64,000 bases of DNA from Virgibacillus_P tibetensis. GTDB taxonomy: Bacteria; Bacillota; Bacilli; Bacillales; Amphibacillaceae. Shown here one piece after another: positions 1 to 9,298 of the stretch. Numbering within the stretch: position 1 is the first letter of the stretch; each line of letters opens with the position of its first letter. Below the pieces are notes generated by a model. The model saw only the letters and a program-made list of their open reading frames with translations. It did no database searches and was not told where the DNA came from. Position numbers and translations under genes: made by a program. The stretch covers positions 558,001 to 622,000 of the forward strand of contig NZ_JARZFX010000001.1 in NCBI RefSeq assembly GCF_036026595.1, written 5' to 3'.

Positions 1-377
1 CTACTTCAATAGCACAATATGCAGCATTGGCTGCGTATGAAGGCCCACAAGAACCTTTGGAAGAAATGAAGCGTGTATTTGCGGAAAGACTGGATCTATT
101 GCATGGCTTAATTGATGATATACCTGGAGTTACATGTATTAAACCTAAGGGAGCTTTTTATCTATTCCCAAATGTAAAAGAAGCAGCGGATAAGAATGGT
201 TATTCCAAAGTGGATGATTGGGTGGCAGCTTTATTGGACAAAGAAAAGGTAGCACTTGTTCCCGGTTCTGCTTTTGGTTCGCCTGATAATGTCCGTTTAT
301 CCTATGCAACCTCAGCCGATGTATTAGAAGAGGCTGCTAAACGAATTAAACGTTTTATAATGACTCATCAATCTTAG
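1..377 (+). CDS. aspB: Aspartate aminotransferase, C-terminal part
   Basis: The 5' end lies outside the window; the frame is open from base 3 and begins TSIAQYAALAAYEGPQ, as in the middle of class I PLP-dependent aspartate aminotransferases. About 125 residues of the small domain are present. The VRLSYATS segment carries the arginine that binds the substrate alpha-carboxylate in this family; the PLP lysine would lie upstream. The enzyme interconverts aspartate and oxaloacetate using glutamate/2-oxoglutarate. It sits just ahead of asnS, as in Bacillus subtilis (aspB-asnS), where aspartate supply and asparaginyl-tRNA charging are linked. Confidence 0.9.
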   Translation, partial: TSIAQYAALAAYEGPQEPLEEMKRVFAERLDLLHGLIDDIPGVTCIKPKGAFYLFPNVKEAADKNGYSKVDDWVAALLDKEKVALVPGSAFGSPDNVRLSYATSADVLEEAAKRIKRFIMTHQS

Positions 378-396
378 TTTTTTGGAGGTAATATTT

Positions 397-1689
397 TTGA
401 AAACAACTATTTCACAAGCACCACAACATAGCGAACAAACAGTTACAATCGGTGCATGGTTAGCAAATAAACGATCAAGTGGTAAAATTGCATTCTTACA
501 ATTGCGGGATGGAACAGGTTTCATGCAAGGTGTGGTCGCAAAAAGTGATGTAAGCGAAGAAACATTTCAACTGGCAAAAAACATGACACAAGAATCATCT
601 ATGTACATAACAGGAAAAATCGTGGAAGATACACGATCTTCATTTGGTTATGAATTGCAAGTAAGTAATATTGAATTAATCCATGAATCAGTAAACTATC
701 CAATCACACCGAAGGAACACGGAACTGAATTCCTAATGGATCACCGCCATCTTTGGCTGCGTTCTAAGAGACAGCATGCTGTTATGAAGATACGTAATGA
801 AATTATCCGTGCTACCTATCAGTTTTTCAATGATGGCGGGTATGTGAAGATTGATCCTCCAATATTAACAGGCGCTTCTGCAGAAGGTACAACAGAATTA
901 TTTCATACGAAATACTTTGATGAAGAGGCGTACTTGTCGCAAAGTGGACAATTATATATGGAAGCAGCAGCCATGGCATTTGGAAAGGTATTTTCATTCG
1001 GACCAACATTTCGTGCAGAAAAGTCTAAAACAAGAAGACATTTAATAGAATTTTGGATGATAGAACCGGAAATGGCTTTTGTTGATCATGATGAGAGCTT
1101 GCAAATTCAAGAGCAATATGTAAGTTTTATTGCACAGTCAGTATTAACTAATTGCAAATTGGAGCTGGAAGTTTTAGAACGTGATACAAGTAAATTAGAA
1201 AAAATTAAAGCACCGTTCCCCAGAATATCATACGATGATGCAATCGAACTGTTAAAAGAAAAAGGCTTTAGTGATATTAAGTGGGGAGAAGATTTCGGCT
1301 CACCACATGAAACAGCGATCGCTGAACACTTTGATATGCCTATTTTCATTACCAATTATCCGGCTGAAATCAAAGCATTCTATATGAAACCCCATCCAAC
1401 CCGATCTGATGTTGTTTTGTGTGCTGACCTTATTGCACCAGAAGGCTATGGGGAGATCATAGGAGGTTCTCAGCGTATTGATGACCTGCAACTAATGCAA
1501 GAGCGTTATGAGCAACATGGGCTAACAGGACAAGCTTACAAATGGTATTTAGAGCTCAGTCAATACGGCAGCGTGCCTCATTCTGGTTTTGGATTGGGTC
1601 TAGAGAGAACCGTTGCCTGGTTATCTGGTGTCGACCACGTTAGAGAAACTATTCCTTTCCCAAGATTGTTAAATCGTCTATATCCATAA
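397..1689 (+). CDS. asnS: Asparagine--tRNA ligase
   Basis: Class II aminoacyl-tRNA synthetase of the AspRS/AsnRS subgroup, which charges tRNA-Asn with asparagine in the cytoplasm. An N-terminal OB-fold anticodon-binding domain (about residues 15-100) precedes the catalytic domain. Motif 2 is seen as FRAEKSKTRRHLIEFWMIE and motif 3 as GFGLGLERTVAWL. Start: TTG at 397, 7 nt after GGAGGT (384-389), gives 430 residues, the length of the B. subtilis enzyme; the longer in-frame start at 382 would overlap the ribosome site. A strong hairpin terminator follows. No T-box leader is visible, so transcription probably reads in from aspB. Confidence 0.96.
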   Translation: MKTTISQAPQHSEQTVTIGAWLANKRSSGKIAFLQLRDGTGFMQGVVAKSDVSEETFQLAKNMTQESSMYITGKIVEDTRSSFGYELQVSNIELIHESVNYPITPKEHGTEFLMDHRHLWLRSKRQHAVMKIRNEIIRATYQFFNDGGYVKIDPPILTGASAEGTTELFHTKYFDEEAYLSQSGQLYMEAAAMAFGKVFSFGPTFRAEKSKTRRHLIEFWMIEPEMAFVDHDESLQIQEQYVSFIAQSVLTNCKLELEVLERDTSKLEKIKAPFPRISYDDAIELLKEKGFSDIKWGEDFGSPHETAIAEHFDMPIFITNYPAEIKAFYMKPHPTRSDVVLCADLIAPEGYGEIIGGSQRIDDLQLMQERYEQHGLTGQAYKWYLELSQYGSVPHSGFGLGLERTVAWLSGVDHVRETIPFPRLLNRLYP

Positions 1690-1712
1690 GTTATTCTTAG
1701 TCTTTCTAATTT

Positions 1713-1747
1713 AAAATCCCTTGCCCTTTAAGAGCAAGGGATTTTAT
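1713..1747 (+). terminator. Rho-independent terminator after asnS
   Basis: AAAATCCCTTGC and GCAAGGGATTTT form a 12-bp perfect stem around a short loop, followed by a T-rich run. It separates the aspB-asnS unit from dnaD. Confidence 0.9.
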
Positions 1748-1796
1748 AATCTTGTCTATTATTTTCATGCTATACTAAGAATGATGAGGTGATATT

Positions 1797-2474
1797 TTGA
1801 CAAAATCTGTTCCAATACAACAAATAGTATTAAACCAATTACCTGTTCCGATTCGGCTACTTACTTCGTATAAGTCATTAGGGTTAAATGAGAAAGAAGT
1901 GATGCTTCTCTTGCAGATTCACCGATTTTTACATGAGAAAAATGATTTTCCGACTCCTTTTGAATTAGCTGAACATTTGACATTTGATGAAAAGGAATGT
2001 GCGGATATGCTGCGGAAACTAATTCAAAGAAGTTTCTTAGCAATTGAACAACATGAAAATGAACAGAATAAAAGAAGTGAAGCTTATAGTTTGGATCCTC
2101 TTTGGCTACAATTATACTCAAATGAAAAACCACAGCAGGATAACACGGAAGGAACTATATTTATATTATTTGAACAGGAATTCGGCAGACCATTATCTCC
2201 TTTTGAAATTGAGACAATTAACGCCTGGTTAGATGAGGACGAGATAGCACCCGCATTAATAAAAGCGGGATTAAGGGAATCTGTGTTAATGGGGAAATTA
2301 AACTTTAAATATATTGATCGAATCCTTAGAGAATGGAAGAAAAAAGGTATTCATTCAGTTGAACAAGCCAGAGAGGCAAGTAAGAATTTCCATAATAAAC
2401 AGCCTGTGAAGCAAACCGACACAAAAAAGAGAGATACCTCGTTTTATTATAACTGGTTGGAAGGGGAAGACTAA
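1797..2474 (+). CDS. dnaD: DNA replication initiation protein DnaD
   Basis: DnaD-family primosomal protein that helps load the replicative helicase at oriC and at restarted forks, acting with DnaB and DnaI. The N-terminal winged-helix domain (about residues 20-110) includes LNEKEVMLLLQIHRF. The C-terminal DnaB/DnaD domain (about 120-195) ends in the YxxRILREWKKKGI motif typical of the family. The 225-residue length is normal. Start: TTG at 1797 after GAGGTGA. nth begins 3 nt after the stop, so the two are one operon, as in B. subtilis. Confidence 0.95.
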   Translation: MTKSVPIQQIVLNQLPVPIRLLTSYKSLGLNEKEVMLLLQIHRFLHEKNDFPTPFELAEHLTFDEKECADMLRKLIQRSFLAIEQHENEQNKRSEAYSLDPLWLQLYSNEKPQQDNTEGTIFILFEQEFGRPLSPFEIETINAWLDEDEIAPALIKAGLRESVLMGKLNFKYIDRILREWKKKGIHSVEQAREASKNFHNKQPVKQTDTKKRDTSFYYNWLEGED

Positions 2475-2477
2475 GTT

Positions 2478-3134
2478 ATGCTGAATAAGTCTGAAGTAAG
2501 ATTCTGCCTGGATGAGATGACCAAAATGTTTCCACATGCTGAATGTGAGCTAAATCATAAAAACCCATTTGAATTAGTAATTGCTGTTCTGTTGTCAGCC
2601 CAATGTACAGATGTATTAGTTAATAAAGTAACAAAGGAATTATTTGCTAAATATAAAACACCTGATGATTATTTGGCTGTTTCACTGGAAGAACTGCAAC
2701 AGGATATAAGGTCAATCGGTCTTTATAGAAATAAAGCCAAAAACATTCGCAAACTTTGCCAAGTACTGCTGAGTGATTACAATGGCGAGGTACCAAGTAG
2801 TAAATCAGAACTAGTCAAGTTGGCAGGAGTGGGAAGGAAAACTGCAAACGTGGTTGCCTCAGTGGCTTTCAAAGAACCTGCGATTGCGGTGGATACACAT
2901 GTGGAACGTGTATCCAAACGCTTAGGCATATGCAGATGGAAAGACTCTGTTTTAGAAGTGGAAGAAACGTTAATGCGCAAAGTACCTAGAGAAGAATGGA
3001 CAGAAACCCATCACCGCTTGATTTTTTTTGGAAGGTATCATTGTAAGGCGAGAAACCCAAATTGTCCCGAATGTCCACTGTTAGAGATCTGCAGGGAAGG
3101 GAAGAAGCGAATGAAAAAGGAAATTAGTTTATAA
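2478..3134 (+). CDS. nth: Endonuclease III (DNA glycosylase/AP lyase)
   Basis: Base-excision repair enzyme that removes oxidised pyrimidines and cleaves abasic sites. The helix-hairpin-helix (LAGVGRKTANVV, about residues 114-125) contains the catalytic lysine, and the catalytic aspartate is in VDTHVERVSKRLG. Four cysteines spaced C-x6-C-x2-C-x5-C near the C-terminus bind the [4Fe-4S] cluster. At 218 residues it is full length. It is co-transcribed with dnaD. In B. subtilis ypoC follows nth; here a terminator and ponA follow directly, so ypoC is absent at this locus. Confidence 0.96.
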   Translation: MLNKSEVRFCLDEMTKMFPHAECELNHKNPFELVIAVLLSAQCTDVLVNKVTKELFAKYKTPDDYLAVSLEELQQDIRSIGLYRNKAKNIRKLCQVLLSDYNGEVPSSKSELVKLAGVGRKTANVVASVAFKEPAIAVDTHVERVSKRLGICRWKDSVLEVEETLMRKVPREEWTETHHRLIFFGRYHCKARNPNCPECPLLEICREGKKRMKKEISL

Positions 3135-3142
3135 TAGAAATA

Positions 3143-3180
3143 GAGGTAAACTTCGAGTGAAGTTTACCTCTATTTTTTTC
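3143..3180 (+). terminator. Terminator after nth
   Basis: AGAGGTAAACTTC and GAAGTTTACCTCT make a perfect stem with a tiny loop, followed by ATTTTTTTC. It lies between the convergent nth and ponA genes. Confidence 0.9.
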
Positions 3181-3220
3181 GGGTAAGGGCAATAGAACAA
3201 CTTGAACTACCGCCTAATTA

Positions 3221-5944
3221 TTACTCTGAATTATTCTCATTTTCTTCCTCGTCCTCTTCTTCTTCTTCTTCTTCTTCGTCCTCTTCACCGTTTTCGTCGT
3301 CATCATTACCGTTACTTTCTTCTGGTACAGTCACCTCTGTACTTTGCGGGTCACCTCTTACTCCGCTATTAGCACCATTTTGGCCTATTGGCGTTACCGT
3401 AATAGTATACTTTTGCCCGGGAGAAGCATTGGATATTTCAATGCCATTAGATTGTACGGTTTCTGTTTGACCATTAACGGATACTTCAAACGTTGCTGGT
3501 GGGCCATTATAATTCCAGGAAACGTCAATAAGCCCGGCTGAGTCATTATAGTTTGCACTCAATCCACTTACTGAAGGAATATTACCCTCATTTTCTTCAT
3601 CCTCTTCTTCGTCTTCATCTTCTTCTGGAATACGTACAGTTGTTGTTCTTGGCTCACTCTTCATATTATTATCGTTACTTACCGCTATGACTTGAATTTC
3701 GTATTCTGCACCAATTTCAACTTCAGAAATTTCCAAAGAGTTATCAGAAGTTGATGACAGACTTTGCATCTGACCACCATTCACACTTGCACTTACTTCA
3801 AATGATACATCTTCATCTGAATCATAATCCCATTCAATATGAACCGAATTGGAATCTTCATCATATTTAGCTTTCAGACCACTGACAGGATCAAGTTCAT
3901 CAAACTTTTCAGATGTTTTAGCTGGTTCAGTACCTTTTACAAATAACTCGGTTACAATCTCAGAAGATGGGGTATAATCGCTAGGTAATCTAGCCGGGTT
4001 AGACCCTTTCTCAACACCAACTTCTACAACTGAATCAGGTTTGATGAAATCAGCAGTCTCGATTCCTTTTGATATTTCTTCCATCGTATTCTTAAATAGT
4101 GCATGTGGAATTCTTGTATGACCATCTGGAATTGCTGCTCTTTTTCCATCGTCGTTAGTATAACCACCAGTCCAAATGGAAATAGTATAGTTGGTTGTAT
4201 AGCCACTGAACCAGGAGTCAGGACTACCGGATTCGTCTTCTAAACTTGTTGTTCCTGTTTTACCTGCTACTTGTAATCCTGGAACGTTTGCTGGGGTTCC
4301 AGTACCATCAGTAACAACGGTTTTAAGCATATCTGTAATCATATAAGCAGTATAATCAGACATAGCTGCTTCCGGTTCTGGTTTTAAGTCAACTGTTTTT
4401 CCATCTGGAAATTCTATCATGGTTACAGCATAAGGTTCATTATATATTCCTTCATTACCAAATGCACGATAGGCTCCAGCCAATTGAAGGGGGGTAACGT
4501 TTGTTTTGGACCCACCAATTGCGTCTCGTATTGTTATTTGGTCATCTGCAAAGTTAATACCAAGTCCTTCAGCAAATGACTTAGCCTCTGCATAACCTGT
4601 TTCATCTAGTGTTTTAACTGCTGGAACGTTTAAAGATTGATTCATCGCATGCCGTGCACTCATCCAGCCACCATATGCTCTGTTCCAGTTTCTGATTGGA
4701 CTGGACCCACCAACTTCGTATGGCTTATCATCATTGATTTGGTGGTAAGTGGACATTTTCTTATGCTCTATTGCTGGTCCATATGAAAGAATCGGTTTAA
4801 ATGTAGACCCTGGCTGTTGTCCACCTTGGATAGCATAGTTGTATTCACGAATTTGATTGCTGTTCCTTCTTCCACCGATAGCACGTATTGCACCATTTTT
4901 GGTGTCTAATACAACCATTCCTGCCTGCATTTCATCATCCGGGTAAGGAATAGGGTTCGCTTCACTATCAGTCAGTAAGTATTCTACATGATCCTGAACA
5001 CTTGTATCTATTGTAGTATGAATCTTCAATCCATCTGAATAAATATCTGCACCTTCAACTTTTTCGCTAACTTCATCTTCTACTTGCTTTAGAAAAGCTT
5101 CATATGGTGTTGGTTGCGGTCTGGTGTCTGTCAGAAGGGAGGTAATATCAACATTTCTTGCTTCGTCAGCCTCTTCCTGAGATATCTTTCCGTGTCTAAC
5201 CATTAATGTTAACACCGTATTCATTCGCTTTTCTGTTAAATCAGGGTTCTCAAAAGGGTTATATGCTGTTGGCCTTTGTGGCAAACCTGCTAAAATAGCG
5301 GCTTCCGGCAACGTGAGATCATTCAAATCTTTTTTTCCAAAGTAAGTTTCTGATGCTTTGGCCACACCATAAGCGTGACTTCCATAAAAGATTTTATTTA
5401 AATACATTTCCAATATTTGTTCTTTAGTATATTCTCTTTCCAGTTTTAAAGAAAGCCACTGTTCCTGGACTTTTAAACTTATTTTCTTTTCTGATGAAAG
5501 AAAGGCATTTTCAACAACTTGCTGTGTAATTGTACTTGCACCTTCTGAGCCGAATCCTCGAGTAACATTAGCAACAATTGCACCGCCAATCCTTCTCATA
5601 TCAATACCGGAATGTTCAAAGAATCGTGAATCCTCAGTTGCAATGACCGCATCCACTAATACTTGAGGTAATTCATCATATTCTGCTTTGGTACGTTTTT
5701 CAGTTCCTAAAACACCATACACTTCGCCGTCCTTATCAAGTAGCTCTGATGGGAAAGGATCAGTAAGTTTAGCAGCATCTATCTCTGGAGCAGTTGCAAT
5801 CCAGTAAGCTGCTACTGTACCCACACCGATACCTAAGGCCAGAAATACGATAAGCACTATTAATAATATCTTTTTCCATATAGGCTTTTTGGTTGATTTT
5901 TTTTGTTTTCTTCTTGCTGTACGACTCTGGCTATTATCCGCCAT
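3221..5944 (-). CDS. ponA: Class A penicillin-binding protein (PBP1)
   Basis: Bifunctional peptidoglycan glycosyltransferase/transpeptidase. A short basic cytoplasmic tail (ARRKQKKSTKKPIWKK) precedes one membrane anchor (about residues 25-48). The GT51 domain (about 60-235) has the EDSRFFEHSGID catalytic segment. The transpeptidase domain shows the active-site serine in PGSTFKPI, SLN, and KTGTT. Two fibronectin-III-like repeats follow (LDPVSGLKAKYDED..., IPSVSGLSANYND...), each trailed by an acidic stretch, and the protein ends in a run of Asp/Glu/Asn. At 907 residues it matches PonA length. recU lies immediately upstream (18 nt), the conserved recU-ponA operon. Confidence 0.95.
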   Translation of the reverse strand: MADNSQSRTARRKQKKSTKKPIWKKILLIVLIVFLALGIGVGTVAAYWIATAPEIDAAKLTDPFPSELLDKDGEVYGVLGTEKRTKAEYDELPQVLVDAVIATEDSRFFEHSGIDMRRIGGAIVANVTRGFGSEGASTITQQVVENAFLSSEKKISLKVQEQWLSLKLEREYTKEQILEMYLNKIFYGSHAYGVAKASETYFGKKDLNDLTLPEAAILAGLPQRPTAYNPFENPDLTEKRMNTVLTLMVRHGKISQEEADEARNVDITSLLTDTRPQPTPYEAFLKQVEDEVSEKVEGADIYSDGLKIHTTIDTSVQDHVEYLLTDSEANPIPYPDDEMQAGMVVLDTKNGAIRAIGGRRNSNQIREYNYAIQGGQQPGSTFKPILSYGPAIEHKKMSTYHQINDDKPYEVGGSSPIRNWNRAYGGWMSARHAMNQSLNVPAVKTLDETGYAEAKSFAEGLGINFADDQITIRDAIGGSKTNVTPLQLAGAYRAFGNEGIYNEPYAVTMIEFPDGKTVDLKPEPEAAMSDYTAYMITDMLKTVVTDGTGTPANVPGLQVAGKTGTTSLEDESGSPDSWFSGYTTNYTISIWTGGYTNDDGKRAAIPDGHTRIPHALFKNTMEEISKGIETADFIKPDSVVEVGVEKGSNPARLPSDYTPSSEIVTELFVKGTEPAKTSEKFDELDPVSGLKAKYDEDSNSVHIEWDYDSDEDVSFEVSASVNGGQMQSLSSTSDNSLEISEVEIGAEYEIQVIAVSNDNNMKSEPRTTTVRIPEEDEDEEEDEENEGNIPSVSGLSANYNDSAGLIDVSWNYNGPPATFEVSVNGQTETVQSNGIEISNASPGQKYTITVTPIGQNGANSGVRGDPQSTEVTVPEESNGNDDDENGEEDEEEEEEEEDEEENENNSE

Positions 5945-5962
5945 AGCTCCATTCCTCCGTCT

Positions 5963-6550
5963 CTAAAAATAAAGCTTATCTATGATAGCTAAATAATCAA
6001 TTCTTGCTTGATACTGAAAAGGGATGCTATATCCACTTTCTTTGATGACATTGTAGGGGATTGATTTTTTGCCACCCTTTTGTTTGTCGTTCCAATAAGA
6101 AAAAAGTTTCTCGGCTGGCATAAAAAAAGTTTCGTTATAAGCTGCAAACCGAATAATTAAAAAACAAATACCGCCATGTTTTATAACTGATTCCATATGC
6201 TTAATTTGATGATCATGAATATTGGCTAGTGGAAATAACGTCTTGTTTTTGGTTTCTTTTGCTTCAAAATCAATATGCCTACCACGATAAACACCGTTAT
6301 AATCAGTAGTTGAAGCCTGTTTGAAGTAGGCTTCTGTAATTACAGCAGCACTCCTTTTTGGGTAATTTACTTTCACAATTTGAACAGGGGTAGGTTTCTT
6401 ATGAACAATGGCTTTATCTAAATCTAAATAATATTTATTTGTTGTATTTATATCTTCCTCTAAAGTCATTCCTCGATTGCTGAATGCATCTGCCGTTTCA
6501 GTCATTCCTTGTTTTACTAAAACTTTTTTTGCTCCATTAGGATAATTCAT
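5963..6550 (-). CDS. recU: Holliday junction resolvase RecU
   Basis: Nuclease that resolves four-way recombination junctions, acting with RuvAB in chromosome segregation and repair. Family hallmarks are NRGMTLEEDINTTNKYY, YPKRSAAVITEAYFKQASTT, DYNGVYRGRHIDFEAKETK (catalytic D and E-x-K), and HDHQIKHM. At 195 residues it is slightly shorter than the 206-residue B. subtilis protein. It is transcribed with ponA and is divergent from yppC, as in other Bacillaceae. The start is ATG at 6550, with the GGAGGT ribosome site visible on the reverse strand just upstream. Confidence 0.95.
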   Translation of the reverse strand: MNYPNGAKKVLVKQGMTETADAFSNRGMTLEEDINTTNKYYLDLDKAIVHKKPTPVQIVKVNYPKRSAAVITEAYFKQASTTDYNGVYRGRHIDFEAKETKNKTLFPLANIHDHQIKHMESVIKHGGICFLIIRFAAYNETFFMPAEKLFSYWNDKQKGGKKSIPYNVIKESGYSIPFQYQARIDYLAIIDKLYF

Positions 6551-6674
6551 CTGCTGTACCTCCTTGCATATTACAGTATCATATCAGAAATGGGTTGACT
6601 TGATAACCATAACAGCATAAATCTCCGTATAAATGCAGAAGTTAAACAAAGACAATCAGGAAGGTGGGTTACCC

Positions 6675-7634
6675 ATGCGTCATGAACTTAAGAAACAACC
6701 CAACTATGTACATTATATAACAAATCTAACAAGAACGCATAATGTGGATAACATTAGTCGTACGAAAGCTTACCAAAACTTTTATATTCAGTACCCAGAA
6801 GTTAAGTGGGCACTTGTTGCCAGCATTGTCTCAAGAAATGCCGGTTGGAACATGACAGATTTGCACTTATCTCCATTTCAAAAAATACTCAGTAATATAG
6901 AGCGTGAACGTTTGTTTATGACATACGAACGTGCAAACTGGTTGATATTTTCCGATGCTTACCCTCAACTCCTTGTCTATAAGCTTTCTTGTTCCATAAG
7001 AAAACCAATGTTTCATTTGTTAAAAGCATTTGATGTATCAAATTATATGATTCAAGAATGGTATCGCTTTTGGAGAAGTAACGATAAAGATAACCTGATG
7101 ACTGCCCTCATAATAAATGAACAAAATGTAATTCAAAAACCAGTTATCACTCAGTCCTTTTTTAAAAAGCATGTATTTCAAAAGTTACCATACCTTTTAC
7201 AGGATTACTTACTAATGAACGCCGTGATCATACCAACATCCTCTGCTAATTTATACGGTACCTATGTCCATGATTTTACAAACATAACAAACCGGATTAT
7301 GTTAGGGAAACTCATTGCCTCACTCATTTTTTCACCTGAACTATATTATAGATCATTAGACTTTGCTTTAGCAGTAGAACATACAGGTTCTCGTAGTGAT
7401 TATGAACAGTACACAAACAGGACTTTTCCAAACAGTCCCATGTTAAGAGTACTCTATCCTGTAATTAACCATCAGGATAAAGTACGTAATGATTGGTACA
7501 AGTCGGGGGGCATAAGACGCATATGGTTACAAAAACATACGATAAACGTCGAGAATTATGCTATAGAAAAATCTTTCTATCAAAAACGGAATATGTTATA
7601 TGCATATTATTATATCAGGAATATATTTTCGTAA
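6675..7634 (+). CDS. yppC: DUF2515 family protein (YppC-like)
   Basis: Uncharacterised protein of about 319 residues; conserved position divergent from recU and the sequence pattern (YHITNLTRTHN-type start, FYxxxPEVKWALVASIVSRNAGWNMTDL) fit the DUF2515/YppC family. It has no obvious signal peptide and is rich in aromatic and basic residues. Start: ATG at 6675, 6 nt after AAGGTGGG; an upstream in-frame ATG at 6633 has no ribosome site. Function is unknown. A possible weak hairpin follows. Confidence 0.8.
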   Translation: MRHELKKQPNYVHYITNLTRTHNVDNISRTKAYQNFYIQYPEVKWALVASIVSRNAGWNMTDLHLSPFQKILSNIERERLFMTYERANWLIFSDAYPQLLVYKLSCSIRKPMFHLLKAFDVSNYMIQEWYRFWRSNDKDNLMTALIINEQNVIQKPVITQSFFKKHVFQKLPYLLQDYLLMNAVIIPTSSANLYGTYVHDFTNITNRIMLGKLIASLIFSPELYYRSLDFALAVEHTGSRSDYEQYTNRTFPNSPMLRVLYPVINHQDKVRNDWYKSGGIRRIWLQKHTINVENYAIEKSFYQKRNMLYAYYYIRNIFS

Positions 7635-7643
7635 TTAAACCAA

Positions 7644-7672
7644 AGAAGGATTCGTCAGCGACAAATCCTTCT
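7644..7672. terminator. Possible terminator between yppC and sspM
   Basis: AGAAGGATT and AATCCTTCT form a 9-bp stem around an 11-nt loop between convergent genes. A clear T-run is missing on the plus strand, so this is only a candidate. Confidence 0.45.
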
Positions 7673-7686
7673 CTTAAGTCCAACTA

Positions 7687-7791
7687 TTAGACGGAAGGGC
7701 GATTCGGGCCATCCAACTTTTTGTCACCTGTTTTTAACGATTTTGACTTTATTGTTTCTGTTTTCTTCTGATTTTTCTTTTTGTTCTTCAT
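7687..7791 (-). CDS. sspM: Small acid-soluble spore protein M
   Basis: A 34-residue ORF on the minus strand, reading MKNKKKNQKKTETIKSK and ending in DKKLDGPNRPSV. It closely resembles B. subtilis SspM (34 residues, ending DKKLGGPNRPST), a minor spore protein of the forespore. A good GGAGGT site lies 9 nt before the ATG. It sits beside the yppC/D/E genes as in B. subtilis. It shows that the host forms endospores. The gene is too short for most gene callers. Confidence 0.88.
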   Translation of the reverse strand: MKNKKKNQKKTETIKSKSLKTGDKKLDGPNRPSV

Positions 7792-7962
7792 TACGAATAA
7801 CCTCCTTTCATTAATTAGTCTGTCTAATTTAACCGAAATGATAAGTAATTCCATTTGTTTTGTAACCTTTTTTCTAGTTTTGTCGAACAGGAAGGAGAGT
7901 CCATGGAGGCTGGAGAATACTTAGTTTAGATAATAAAAATTAATAAAGTGAGGGTGATGTTC

Positions 7963-8172
7963 ATGTCTTTAGCAGTAAAAATAATAAACAGCAATACAAG
8001 TGGTATGGATAAAAGAACAGTTGAAGCTACATTTCAAAGAATGTCTGATCAAATACGCTGGATTGATCAAAAATTAACAACAAAAATAGATAATGAAGTA
8101 TGGCATCATTTTCAAAAACAGCAAGAGGAAATTATTTCCACTAGATTTAAAATTAATAAGTTAAAAATATAG
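7963..8172 (+). CDS. Small conserved protein in the yppD position
   Basis: A 69-residue, basic, mostly helical protein (MSDQIRWIDQKLTTKIDNEVWHHF is split across its middle) with no membrane segment. The ATG at 7963 follows AGGGTGAT; the GTG at 7948 is less likely. Its place between yppC/sspM and a YppE-like gene matches yppD of B. subtilis, but I do not recognise the sequence well enough to assign the symbol. Function unknown. Confidence 0.6.
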   Translation: MSLAVKIINSNTSGMDKRTVEATFQRMSDQIRWIDQKLTTKIDNEVWHHFQKQQEEIISTRFKINKLKI

Positions 8173-8256
8173 AGTAGAAAATAAGTGCTAAAGCATCTTA
8201 AAAGTGTTAAAGTAAGTAGTAGAATTATGAATTTAAAAAGGTGGAATAATTACACC

Positions 8257-8619
8257 ATGGAGCTAATAAAACAAACCGAACAATTAAAAATCCATCTCAT
8301 TTATTTCAAAGATCAATATGAGAACAGTGATCCTCCTCAAAACAGAAAAGACAGAGATTTTTTCTTGAAAGTTAAGAAGGAAACTGATCCTGTATATGAA
8401 CTTATCCATGAATGGGAAAAGGCAGCATTAAAAGAAGTGAAAGAAAGAAATGTAACTGTACATCCACACCAAATTACATCCACTAGAGAAAATATGGAGC
8501 TGCTCCTAATGCACAGCTATTATATTGACGTAAAACGAAAACGTTTTATGGAGCTGAATAACTCTATAAGCTATATTTATGACCAATTAATAAGAGAACT
8601 AAAACCGTCATCTCAATAA
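8257..8619 (+). CDS. yppE: DUF1798 family protein (YppE-like)
   Basis: About 120 residues, predicted all-helical; the pattern DFFxxVKxxxDPVYELIHEWEKAAL, followed by a histidine/arginine-containing HPHQI segment and YYIDVKRKRF, fits the YppE/DUF1798 four-helix family (B. subtilis YppE is 123 residues). Start: ATG at 8257 after AAAGGTGG, with rather long spacing; longer in-frame starts exist at 8185 and 8227. Function is unknown; position in the recU-gpsB block is conserved. Confidence 0.7.
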   Translation: MELIKQTEQLKIHLIYFKDQYENSDPPQNRKDRDFFLKVKKETDPVYELIHEWEKAALKEVKERNVTVHPHQITSTRENMELLLMHSYYIDVKRKRFMELNNSISYIYDQLIRELKPSSQ

Positions 8620-8718
8620 AATGCTTGGTTACAACTGACACACCTACATGCAAACGCTTTACAAAAATAGGGATATTCCTTATAATAACCTTCCACTTAT
8701 AAAGAAGGGGGAAAACAC

Positions 8719-9120
8719 ATGTCTAAAAATAAACTAATAGAAACAGCTATAAATATAAGAAAAAGAGCCTATGTACCTTACTCTAAATTTCCTGTAGGAG
8801 CAGCTCTGATCACAGTGTCTGGAAAAATCTACACAGGATGCAACATTGAAAATGCTTCTTACCCTGTATCCTGCTGCGCTGAACGGGTTGCTATTTTCAA
8901 AGCAGTCGCAGATGGGGAGAGAGAATTTAAAGAAATGGCAGTCGCAGCAGATACGGCAAGACCGGTACCACCTTGTGGAGCCTGTCGCCAGGTCATGAGT
9001 GAGTTCTTTAAACCAACCATGACAATACACTTAACGAATCTAAATAGTGAAGTAAAGACTGTTACAATGGAAGAACTATTACCTTTTTCATTTCAACAAA
9101 CAGATTTGCCTGTAATATAA
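8719..9120 (+). CDS. cdd: Cytidine deaminase
   Basis: Homotetrameric zinc enzyme of pyrimidine salvage that converts cytidine and deoxycytidine to uridine and deoxyuridine. At 133 residues it is the short (Bacillus-type) form. The substrate-binding NIENASYPVSCCAER segment holds the zinc cysteine and catalytic glutamate (CAE), and PPCGACRQV supplies the other two zinc cysteines. The ATG at 8719 follows AAGAAGGGGG. The gene stands alone between two terminated units; in B. subtilis cdd lies elsewhere (near era), so the location is a rearrangement. Confidence 0.96.
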   Translation: MSKNKLIETAINIRKRAYVPYSKFPVGAALITVSGKIYTGCNIENASYPVSCCAERVAIFKAVADGEREFKEMAVAADTARPVPPCGACRQVMSEFFKPTMTIHLTNLNSEVKTVTMEELLPFSFQQTDLPVI

Positions 9121-9150
9121 TTGGATCCACGTCTTACTAAATACCTTATC

Positions 9151-9182
9151 AAAGGAGGCTGGTTTTCCAGGTTCCTTTTTTA
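9151..9182 (+). terminator. Terminator after cdd
   Basis: AAAGGA/TCCTTT outer and CTGG/CCAG inner pairs form a hairpin with a TTTT loop, followed by a T-run. Confidence 0.85.
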
Positions 9183-9298
9183 ATGGTATAATAGAACGAA
9201 AGATTTCATTCATAAAAAAGAGTTGACATCCATAAACTGTTAAGTGTACTTACGCTTGCAGTCAGAAAAGAAATATGTAAATTATATGAGGTGATTAA

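Noticed and set aside
8645..8670. cre-like site before cdd (TGCAAACGCTTTACA)
   Set aside because: It has one extra base compared with the cre consensus, so half-sites are out of register.
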